Source: JANRKN01 sp033763435 (GTDB lineage Bacteria; Planctomycetota; Phycisphaerae; Phycisphaerales; UBA1924). From it: a DNA stretch of 9,342 nucleotides. Shown piece by piece: positions 1 through 6,800 of the stretch; the stretch's first letter is position 1, and each line of letters begins with the position of its first letter. Location of the stretch: positions 1 through 9,342 of the forward strand of contig JANRKN010000016.1 of assembly GCA_033763435.1 (NCBI GenBank), written 5' to 3'. The position numbers were made by a program, and so were the translations under genes. The notes beneath the pieces were generated by a model. The model saw nothing but the letters and a program-made list of their open reading frames with translations. It did not search any database and was not told the DNA's origin.

Positions 1-69
1 GGTCAAGGCGGTCGCGGTCGGGGTCGATAAGGTGAGGGGGCGTGTTCGGCGGGCGGCTGGTGGGGCATT

Positions 70-75
70 GAGGTG
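70..75 (+). promoter_or_regulatory. Ribosome binding site of the ROK kinase
   Basis: GAGGTG lies five bases before the ATG at 81. This spacing favours ATG 81 over the TTG directly in front of it at 78, which would sit only two bases from the purine stretch. No convincing -35/-10 pair was found in the first 80 bases; a lone GATAAG at 26-31 is too little to call a promoter. Confidence 0.5.
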
Positions 76-80
76 CGTTG

Positions 81-1112
81 ATGGCGACTGAGAAGTCCGA
101 GAAGCAGCAGCCCAAGGCCAGCAAGCCCAAGGCCGAGCCCAAGGGCTCGGAGCGTCGGGTTGGTCCGGTCATCGGGATCGACCTGGGCGGCACGAACATG
201 CAGGTGGGCATCGTCGGCCCGGACGACAAGCTGCTCGCGCGCGCCAAGCGCAAGACCAAGGCCGAGGAAGGGCTCAACGCCATTCTCGATCGCATCGTGC
301 AGGCGATCGAAGAGTGTCGGCGCGAGTCGAAGGTTCGGCTCACCGACCTCGCGGGGCTGGGCATCGGCGCGCCGGGGGCGGTCGATCCGCACGAGGGCGT
401 GGTGCTCGAGGCGGTGAACCTGCGCTGGAACGACGTGCCCCTGGCCGAGTTGCTGAGCGATCGCCTGGGCATCCCGTGCTTTGTCGACAACGACGTCAAC
501 GCCGCGATCTACGGCGAGAACCAGCTCGGCGCGGGTCAACAGTCCGACAACGTGCTGGGCGTGTGGGTCGGGACGGGCATCGGCGGCGGGCTGATCCTCA
601 ACCGCAAGCTGTTTTATGGGCACTATCTCACCGCGGGTGAGATCGGGCACATGATCCTGTTCCCCAACAACCCGCCCGGCTCGCGGTCGCTGGAGCACAA
701 CTGCTCGCGCACCGCGGTGGTCGAGCGCGTGCAGAAACTGATGCGCGCCAACCGCAAGAGCTCGATCCTCGAGATGGTCGGCGGCGACTGGGACAAGGTG
801 CGGAGCAAGACGCTGGCCAAGGCGTATCAGGAAGGCGACGAACTGGCGATCGAAGTCGTGGACGATGCCGCGGACATGCTGGGCGTCGCGATCGGATCGA
901 TCGTCACGCTGCTGAGCCTCGAGCGCGTGGTGCTGGGCGGCGGGCTGACCGAGGCGATGGGCCAGCCGTTCGTGGATCGCGTGCAGAAGCAGACGCGGCG
1001 CTTTGCCTTCCCCGACCGCTGCAAGCGCGTGCAGGTCGTCGCGTCGGAGCTGGAAGACGACGCGGGCCTGATGGGCGCGGCGATGATCGCCCGCGACCGG
1101 ATCTCGGGCTGA
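81..1112 (+). CDS. ROK-family sugar kinase (glucokinase-like)
   Basis: Predicted 343-aa cytoplasmic kinase that phosphorylates a hexose, most likely glucose or an N-acyl hexosamine, with ATP. Residues 1-26 are a Lys/Pro/Glu-rich, probably disordered extension. The ASKHA/ROK fold begins at V30, with the phosphate-1 loop DLGGTN at 34-39. GAPGAVD follows, then VDNDVN at 135-140, in which D138 is the expected catalytic base. The GTGIGGGL glycine loop comes next, and GEIGHM (E187, H190) supplies sugar-contacting residues. A second glycine-rich adenosine segment, VVLGGGL, lies near the C-terminus. Length is slightly above the usual 300-320 aa because of the extension. Oddity: the family's CxCGxxGCxE zinc motif after GH is replaced by a stretch reading roughly PGSRSLEHNCS (199-209), with only one cysteine left. 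It is monocistronic here and converges on the next gene. Family assignment is firm; the exact substrate cannot be read from the sequence. Confidence 0.93.
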   Translation: MATEKSEKQQPKASKPKAEPKGSERRVGPVIGIDLGGTNMQVGIVGPDDKLLARAKRKTKAEEGLNAILDRIVQAIEECRRESKVRLTDLAGLGIGAPGAVDPHEGVVLEAVNLRWNDVPLAELLSDRLGIPCFVDNDVNAAIYGENQLGAGQQSDNVLGVWVGTGIGGGLILNRKLFYGHYLTAGEIGHMILFPNNPPGSRSLEHNCSRTAVVERVQKLMRANRKSSILEMVGGDWDKVRSKTLAKAYQEGDELAIEVVDDAADMLGVAIGSIVTLLSLERVVLGGGLTEAMGQPFVDRVQKQTRRFAFPDRCKRVQVVASELEDDAGLMGAAMIARDRISG

Positions 1113-1141
1113 GCGGGAAGGCCGGGGCGGTCCCGCGCGGG
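1113..1141. terminator. Possible shared terminator between convergent genes
   Basis: The 31-base gap between two facing stop codons holds a six-base inverted repeat, GCGGGA at 1113-1118 and TCCCGC at 1131-1136, with a 12-base loop. A perfect 10-base palindrome, CCCGCGCGGG (1132-1141), overlaps it. The two stems exclude each other. There is only a short T run afterwards (CTTTA), so this is a weak candidate, called mainly from its position. Confidence 0.25.
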
Positions 1142-1143
1142 CT

Positions 1144-1761
1144 TTACGGCCCGATGTTGGTGATGCCGTGGACCGCGAGGGGCTCGATCTGGATGACGAC
1201 CCACTGTCCCTGCGCGTCGCGCTGCCAGTCCAGTCGCCACCACGAGAGGTTGGGCGCGCGGGTTTGGTCGGGGGTGATGCGGAGCTTGATCTGGGTGCGT
1301 CCGACGGCGGGGCCGTCGAGCGAGGCCTGCGCCTCGAGCAGCGCCCACTCGTGAATCGCGGGAACCGACCCGACGCGCTCGACGATCGCGTCGCGCCCGG
1401 TCAGCGCCAGGGGCCATTTCGTGAGCCGGGCGTTGGGCGCGAGCAGCGTGCCGACGAGGGCCTGATCTCTCGCGGCGACCGCGGCGACGATCGAGAATGA
1501 CCGCGCGCGCAGCGCTTCGCGCTCGGTGGTGACGATGTTGGCAAGGACGATCACGCCCGCGCCCAGGGCCAGCGCGGTCAGCGCGGAGGCGATGGCGGCG
1601 CCCGCGCGACCGGCGCGGTTGAGCAGTGCGAACGCGACGAGCCCCGCGAGCACGAGCAGCCCGGCCGTGGGCCAGGGTGACTCGAGCAGCCAGCGCTCCC
1701 AGAGGGGGCCGGTGGGGAGCGGCGCGGGATCGGGGATCAGCGCGAGCAGCGAGGTGAGCAT
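1144..1761 (-). CDS. Membrane-anchored NTF2/SnoaL-like hypothetical protein
   Basis: A 205-aa protein of unknown function. Two hydrophobic segments lie near the N-terminus, about residues 33-48 and 54-77, separated by a short Arg-containing loop (NRAGRAG). Two membrane helices with a soluble tail are therefore likely. The tail (about 80-205) has the helix-then-curved-sheet pattern of NTF2/SnoaL-like folds: an initial helix with ARDQALVGTLLAP, then GRDAIVERV, then strands ending in SWWRLDWQRDAQGQWVVIQI. No catalytic residues can be assigned. The ATG at 1761 is the only good start seen; no Shine-Dalgarno precedes it (a pyrimidine-rich stretch lies there). It reads in the same direction as the cassette upstream, with a 54-base gap, so read-through is possible. 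Its base composition resembles the flanking genes rather than the cassette. The gene is convincing; the fold assignment is moderate. Confidence 0.75.
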   Translation of the reverse strand: MLTSLLALIPDPAPLPTGPLWERWLLESPWPTAGLLVLAGLVAFALLNRAGRAGAAIASALTALALGAGVIVLANIVTTEREALRARSFSIVAAVAARDQALVGTLLAPNARLTKWPLALTGRDAIVERVGSVPAIHEWALLEAQASLDGPAVGRTQIKLRITPDQTRAPNLSWWRLDWQRDAQGQWVVIQIEPLAVHGITNIGP

Positions 1762-1815
1762 GGGGAAGGATTGGCGGGGTGGCGGGCGAGGCGGGCTGTG
1801 AGAGCGCCGGAGCAG

Positions 1816-2295
1816 CTAGGCGTTCTTTGGTGTTGGCGGTGCGAATGGGCCGTGGATGGGCCGCCTGCTCGCCAGTTTCGCAAGTTTGTCTTTCAAGGCG
1901 ATGACCTCGTTCGTTCCCGCGTTGGCGTAGTTGATGCCCGGGATGAGTGCGTGGCCTGGTGCCTCAATACCCCGCGAGTCAGCCTCCACAGGATCGGGCT
2001 TCGCGGGCACACCGAGATCATCGAGGTCACTCGCAAGGATCTCGATGATCCAACTCGGCTGCGTTCCGCCCGTGCGAAGCACTCGCGCGATGTGTTCAGG
2101 AGTGTGGAACAACGCGCGATAGCACGAGAGGCCGTCGGTGTCACGCTTGTGGGGGGCAAAGGCAGCACCCACGACGCCCGCGGCGTCCAAGCTCAAGCCG
2201 TCACGCGAAACGCGCCGGTAGAGCACCTCTTCGCGGGAGATCGGAGCGCCTTTGTCCACCGGCCAAGTTTCTGCCGGAGCCCCGGCCCGTGTCAA
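1816..2295 (-). CDS. Uncharacterised protein, third gene of the TIGR04255 cassette
   Basis: A 159-aa soluble protein of no family I can name. The start chosen is TTG at 2295, which overlaps the previous stop as TTGA, matching the tight overlap at the other cassette junction. A GTG at 2259 (residue 13) is the alternative, and neither has a clear Shine-Dalgarno. The reading frame stays open upstream to 2589, but that part lies over the 158-aa gene and is Arg/His/Pro-rich, as expected of a shadow frame. Visible features are EEVLYRRV near the N-terminus, then AFAPHKRDTDGLSCYRA, a pattern I recall from other hypothetical proteins (AF-x-P, then D-x-D-GLS, then R). Later come an acidic stretch SDLDDLG and APGHALIPGINYAN. 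No transmembrane segment or nuclease/ATPase motif is visible. The C-terminus is Lys/Pro-rich. Confidence 0.72.
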   Translation of the reverse strand: MTRAGAPAETWPVDKGAPISREEVLYRRVSRDGLSLDAAGVVGAAFAPHKRDTDGLSCYRALFHTPEHIARVLRTGGTQPSWIIEILASDLDDLGVPAKPDPVEADSRGIEAPGHALIPGINYANAGTNEVIALKDKLAKLASRRPIHGPFAPPTPKNA

Positions 2296-2768
2296 ATCAG
2301 CGGCAGGGTGATCGGGCCACGAAGAATCTGTCCATCGGCGATGACGATTTGTTCCGCGGTGCCGTCGGGCTCGAACGAACAGGTAATGGTCCGATCGGCG
2401 TTTCCGAACTCGAGGATGATTGAGCCGGCCGTACCGATGGAGACCCCGCGAAGCCGGGTTCCCTCGAAGCAGCGGAGATAGCCGGCGTCTGACCGGAGTA
2501 ATTGAACAAAGTGGATGGCGCGTTGGATCGCGGTGAGCGATGGCTGGTCGGTGTCCTCGTCCGCGAACGCCGCGGGAGATCGGAACCACTCAAACAACCG
2601 GCCCTCAGCCTGATCGAAGGCGTTGTACATGGTGCGAAGGAAAGCCTGATAAGGATCAGATCCCGCAGGCGATGGCTGGCGCCAGGGCGTTTCGATCCCC
2701 GGAAGCCGGCGAAAGCCGCTCAACAGCGCGCTCTCGGACCCCGTCATGGACGCCGAAACCACCGTCAT
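2292..2768 (-). CDS. Uncharacterised protein, second gene of the TIGR04255 cassette
   Basis: A 158-aa soluble protein of unknown function. The ATG at 2768 overlaps the upstream stop as ATGA, and AGGAAG lies six bases ahead of it, so the start is well supported; ATG 2747 (residue 8) is a weaker alternative. The first 35 residues are Ser/Gly/Pro-rich and probably flexible. A middle helical stretch follows (DPYQAFLRTMYNAFDQAEGR, then SLTAIQRAIHFVQLLRS). The last 50 residues form a short-strand pattern: RLRGVSIGTAGSIILEFGN, then TITCSFEPDG, then AEQIVI. From memory, this 'G-x-I-x-LE(W/F) ... pDG' tail recurs in small proteins encoded beside TIGR04255 genes, but I cannot name a family. Coupling to the first gene suggests the two products act together, possibly as a complex (inference). 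Confidence 0.8.
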   Translation of the reverse strand: MTVVSASMTGSESALLSGFRRLPGIETPWRQPSPAGSDPYQAFLRTMYNAFDQAEGRLFEWFRSPAAFADEDTDQPSLTAIQRAIHFVQLLRSDAGYLRCFEGTRLRGVSIGTAGSIILEFGNADRTITCSFEPDGTAEQIVIADGQILRGPITLPLI

Positions 2769-3574
2769 TGGAGACTTCCTTTCCAGTACGCCAGCGAGTC
2801 CTTGGCCACGACCGACATGAACGTTTCTACGGAAACTCTTTGGCCAAAGTTCAGGTCTGCCTCAAGGCCTGCGTTGCTTATCGGTCCACGCGAGCTGAAC
2901 TGCATCAGGAGAAGATCCGTAGCTGGATCGTCAGCGGTTCGGGCCGTCTGAAGCGAGACCGTCATTCTGCCGCGCCCACCACCAAGGCCGAAGCTCCAAC
3001 TCCCCGAGATTGCCCGCAGGCCCCCCTCGGAGCTTGCACAAGACCCCAGCAATCCAGGGACCACCTTCGGCACATCCGCCCAGTCTTTCCAGACAGTTCC
3101 ACGGCGGATGTGATCCACATACGTGACTTCCCAGACGGCAGGAGCCATCGGAGGAAGACCCTCATCCTTGAGAAACCCCTCAAAGCGCTCGCGAGCGTCC
3201 AGCAGCCTTTCAAGTACGCCCGAGTAGCCCGGATACGCACCGTTCGGCATCTTCATCCAGTTTGCCAGTAGCCAGCCATTCTGGATCTGGACCATGCGAC
3301 TGCCGTCGTCCGAACGCATCCGCAAGCGCGAGTCTCCGCTGACTTGTCGGATGGCAATCCCCGGGGCTCCGAACTCGGGATCATCACCAAAGGATTCGAG
3401 CTCAATCGGGACCGGCGGCGCATCGTCGGCGCTCGGATAGCCGCTACGCAGCCTGTGCCAGAACAGTCCGAGGTGCCCGTTTGACAGGCCCTGAATCGGA
3501 GCGAACTGAACCCCGAGAACAACCTCGATGACCGGCGGGCGCTGGAGTTGGAGCGATGGAGTCTGCATGGGCAT
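2765..3574 (-). CDS. TIGR04255 family protein, first gene of the cassette
   Basis: A 269-aa soluble protein recognised as a member of the sporadically distributed TIGR04255 family, whose biochemical role is not known. Diagnostic features are the N-terminal PPVIEVVLGVQF (13-24), a central MVQIQNGWLLANWMKM (94-109) followed by YPGY (114-117), and VTYVDHI (150-156). A C-terminal segment ending FMSVVAKDSLAYWKGSLQ matches the family's usual helical tail. Length is typical for the family. The start is ATG 3574; ATG 3568 (residue 3) is an equally good alternative and neither has a clear Shine-Dalgarno. It heads a three-gene run whose members overlap by four or so bases, and it faces away from the glycosylation operon. 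G+C is lower than in the flanks. Several plus-strand open frames lie over it but show no recognisable protein. Family confidence is high, function open. Confidence 0.88.
   Translation of the reverse strand: MPMQTPSLQLQRPPVIEVVLGVQFAPIQGLSNGHLGLFWHRLRSGYPSADDAPPVPIELESFGDDPEFGAPGIAIRQVSGDSRLRMRSDDGSRMVQIQNGWLLANWMKMPNGAYPGYSGVLERLLDARERFEGFLKDEGLPPMAPAVWEVTYVDHIRRGTVWKDWADVPKVVPGLLGSCASSEGGLRAISGSWSFGLGGGRGRMTVSLQTARTADDPATDLLLMQFSSRGPISNAGLEADLNFGQRVSVETFMSVVAKDSLAYWKGSLQ
2775..2780 (-). promoter_or_regulatory. Ribosome binding site of the second cassette gene
   Basis: On the minus strand the sequence is AGGAAG, six bases before ATG 2768. It lies inside the end of the TIGR04255 gene and fixes the start of the downstream gene at the ATGA overlap, so the second gene can be translated by fresh initiation as well as by coupling. 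Confidence 0.55.
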
Positions 3575-3681
3575 CGTCGCTAGCAGTGTCTACGTGCGAT
3601 CACAGTGTAGTGGGTCGGCTGAGGGCCGTCGGCATGGTGGCAATGTGGCGCGGATGAGATGGGCATGGGTGCTCAAGCCGT

Positions 3682-3710
3682 GGCACCCGCGGCTGGGCAC
3701 CCGGCACCCG
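3682..3710 (+). repeat. Triplicated octamer GGCACCCG in the divergent intergenic region
   Basis: Three exact copies of GGCACCCG lie at 3682-3689, 3696-3703 and 3703-3710; the last two share one base. They sit between the divergent cassette and the DUF115 gene, just before a perfect 10-base palindrome, GGCGGCCGCC, at 3712-3721. A regulator-binding role for either direction is conceivable, but the short unit in GC-rich DNA could be chance. Confidence 0.3.
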
Positions 3711-3725
3711 AGGCGGCCGCCGATT

Positions 3726-3756
3726 TTCGACCCGGGTTCGGGGGATGGTCGATAAT
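3726..3756 (+). promoter_or_regulatory. Weak promoter candidate for the nonulosonate/MAF operon
   Basis: GATAAT at 3751-3756 matches five of six bases of the sigma-70 -10 consensus and is the most AT-rich hexamer ahead of the gene. TTCGAC at 3726-3731 is a possible -35 with a long 19-base spacer. Transcription would start near 3763, leaving a leader of about 40 bases before GTG 3805. This fits that start and would exclude ATG 3745, which lies upstream of the -10. Confidence 0.3.
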
Positions 3757-3793
3757 GGGTCGTTGCGGAGTAAGGGTGCTGGGAGTGCAAGCC

Positions 3794-3798
3794 GGAGG
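3794..3798 (+). promoter_or_regulatory. Ribosome binding site that sets the DUF115 gene start
   Basis: GGAGG lies six bases before GTG 3805, ideal spacing. The upstream in-frame ATG 3745 has only a G run directly abutting it, and ATG 3817 is 18 bases away from GGAGG. This is the main reason for choosing GTG 3805. Confidence 0.55.
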
Positions 3799-3804
3799 CT
3801 GTGC

Positions 3805-6800
3805 GTGTCGAACGGCATGGGCCAACTCGGGGACGGGAGCAGTGCGGGCGGCGGACTGTCGGCGGGTCAGGTGCTGGGCGCCGACGCGCTCAGGACCATG
3901 ATGGCCAGCGCTGGGCTCATTCTGGGCCCCGCAACCCTCCCCGCGGGCGACCCCGACGCTCCCGCGACCGAAGCCTGGCAGCGCAACATCGCGGTGCTGC
4001 GTGTGCTTCAGCCCGAGCTTGCCGCGGCGCTCGAAGCCACGCCCGCTCGCGCCGACGTCCGGTTCCTCGACACCGATGAGGGCGTCCCGACGGCGCTCGA
4101 AGGCGAGCCGGGCCGGCAGCTCGCGAGCCGCCGCAGGCCGCTGGAAGAAGCCAAGCGCCTGGCGGAAACGATCGACACCAAGGCCTCCGCCGCGATGGTG
4201 GTGCTGGGCTTCGGGCTCGGCTACCACGTCCGCGCGATCCAGGAGCGCATGAAGCACTCGGGCGCGGTGATCGTGTTCGAGCCGGACCTGGGCCTGCTCC
4301 GCGCGGTGCTCGAACGGCTCGACCACTCCGCGTGGCTCAGCACCGGGCGCGTGGTGGTGGTCTCGCGCACCGAGATCGGCGCGATCACCAGCTCGCTCGA
4401 AGGGCTCGAGGGCATGCTCGCGGTGGGCACCACGATCGTCGACCATCCGCCGAGCCGCGCGCGCCTGGGGGGCCTGGCGGGCGTCTTCTGCCGGAACGTG
4501 ACCGAGGTGCTCAAGGCCACCCGCACGAGCGTGCTCACGACGCTGGTGCAGGTCGAGATCACGCTGCGCAACCTGCTGATGAACGTCGACCGCTACGCGA
4601 CGGCGCCCGGCGTGAAAGACCTCGAGAACGCCGCGAAAGGCCGGCCCGCGGTCGTCGTCAGCGCGGGGCCCAGCCTCAAGCGCAACCTCGAACTGCTCAG
4701 CCGCCCCGGCGTGCGCGACCGCGTGGTGATCATCGCCGTGCAGACGGTGCTCAAGACGCTGCTCGAGCACGGCATCCGGCCTCACTTCGTCACGGCGCTC
4801 GACTATCACGAGATCAGCCGGCGCTTCTACGAGGGCCTCACGCCCGCGGACGTCCGCGGCGTCACGCTCGTCGCCGAGGCCAAGGCCAACCCCGCGATCC
4901 TCGATGCCTTCCCGGGCGTCATCCGCTGCCCGCAGGAAAAGGTCCTCGACCAGCTCCTGGGCGGGGGCATCGCCGGCACGCGCACGGGCGCGACCGAAGA
5001 CGGCGAAATCTCGCTCGTGCGCGACATGGGCACGCTGCGCTCGGGCGCGACAGTCGCGCACCTGGCGTACTACCTCGCGCGGCATCTGGGCTGCGATCCG
5101 GTGATCCTCATCGGACAGGACCTGGGCTTCACCGACGGCCAGTACTACGCCGCGGGCGCCGCGATCCATTCCGTGTGGGCGCAGGAGCTCAGCGACTTCC
5201 ACACGCTGGAAACGCTGGAATGGCAGCGGATCGTGCGCGGGCGGCATCTGCTGCACCGCACTCAGGACGTGCTGGGCCGGCCGATCTACACCGACGAGCA
5301 GATGAACACGTATCGCGTGCAGTTCGAGCGCGACTTCCTCGCCGACGCGGAGGCCGGGCGCACGACGATCGACGCGACCGAGGGCGGCGTGCGCAAGCAG
5401 CACACGCAGGCGATGACGCTCGCGCAGGCGCTGGAGACGTTCGCGGGCGAGCGTGCGCCGCACATCGAACTTCCCCGGCCGCCGGCGGCGATGGACTCGC
5501 CCCTGCGGCGGCGCGCGGTGATCGAGCGCGTGCGCGCCGCGCGCAACGAGGTGTGGCAGGTCGCGCACTTCAGCCGCGAGGCCGAGCGGACGCTCGGGCG
5601 CATGGCGCAGGCGCGGGGCGACCAGGCGCTGATCAACAAGCTGATCGAAGAGGTCTATCAGGTCCGCGACCGTGTGACCTCGCTGCGCGAGGGCTACTGG
5701 CTGGTGCAGCACCTGAACCAGACGGGCACGCTCAAGCGCTTCCGCGCCGACCGCGCGATCGACCTCGACGACACGCTGGGCGATGAAGACCGCCAGCAGC
5801 GCCAGATCGAGCGCGACCGGATGAACGTGCGCTGGCTTGCCGATGCCGCCGAGCAGGCCGGGAGCATGCTCGACGACGCGGCGCGGTGCCTGGCGGGCGC
5901 GCCCAAGGTGACGCGCGACCGGGTGCTGGAGATCGACGATCAGGGCGCGCGAGTCACGCAACTGGCGCGCAAGAAGATCGTCGCGGTGATCCCGGTCGAT
6001 CCCGCGCGCTCGTCGCTCGGCACGCCGCGGGACCTCTCCGAACAGGTCTGGCACGGCAAGAACGCGCTGGAACTCACGCTCGAACGTCTGTCGCAGTGCA
6101 AGCACGTTTCGAGCGCGGTGCTGCTCGCGCGCGACGAAGCTTCGGTGCAGCGCCTCACCCGCCGCGTGAGCGAGCAGGCCCGCAAGCGCCTGGGCCTCTC
6201 CGTCGAGCGCAGCGCCAGCGCGCTCGACGGACGCGAGCCGGGCGTCGCGGGCGCGCGGATCTTCGCGCGCGACGGCTGGCGCGGCGGCGTCGGACAGCTC
6301 TCCATCTACGACGAGGTCTTCAGCCCCCAGCGCACGCTCGAAGTCCTCGAGCGCGAAGAGGCCGACGGCGCGCTGATCCTCGGCGCCGACTGGTGCCTCA
6401 TCGACCCCGAGCTCACCGACCAGCTCATCGAGCGCTATCTCGAACGCCCGAGCCGCAATCAGGTCACGTTCGCGCACACCGCGGCGGGCCTGACGCCGTG
6501 CTTTGTCGAGACGGGCGTGGTGCGCGAAATTGCGAACAAATCGGCGGGCGTTTCGCCGCTGGTCACGCTGGGCGCGCTGCTGGGCTACATCCCCATCGCG
6601 CCTCAGAGCGACCCGATCGCCAAGCCCGCGTGCGTGCAGCCCGACCCGGCCGTGCGCGACGTGCTCAGGCGCGCGGTCGCCGACAGCGCCTCGCGCCGGG
6701 AGTGGATCGCCGCGGCGCTCGAAACCCTCGGCGCGCGCGCGATGACGGCGCCCGCGATCGATGTCGCCCGCGCTCTCGCCCAGACACTGCGCGAGCGCCC

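Noticed and set aside
2296..2589. Upstream part of the third cassette frame (start at 2589)
   Set aside because: It overlaps the second cassette gene and is Arg/His/Pro-rich, with no resemblance to the protein-like part that follows 2295.
2540..3271. A 243-codon plus-strand frame opposite the TIGR04255 gene and the second cassette gene
   Set aside because: Low-complexity Arg/Ser/Pro composition; the minus-strand frames carry the TIGR04255 signature and the ATGA overlap with a good ribosome binding site.
3604..3609. TACACT on the minus strand as a -10 box for the TIGR04255 cassette
   Set aside because: Position is plausible (about 30 bases before ATG 3574), but no -35 is present at 16-19 bases; the nearest TTGCCA is 28 bases away.
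4332..5786. A 484-codon plus-strand frame inside the DUF115 gene
   Set aside because: An Arg/Ala/Gly/His-rich shadow frame with no motif, fully inside a recognised gene.
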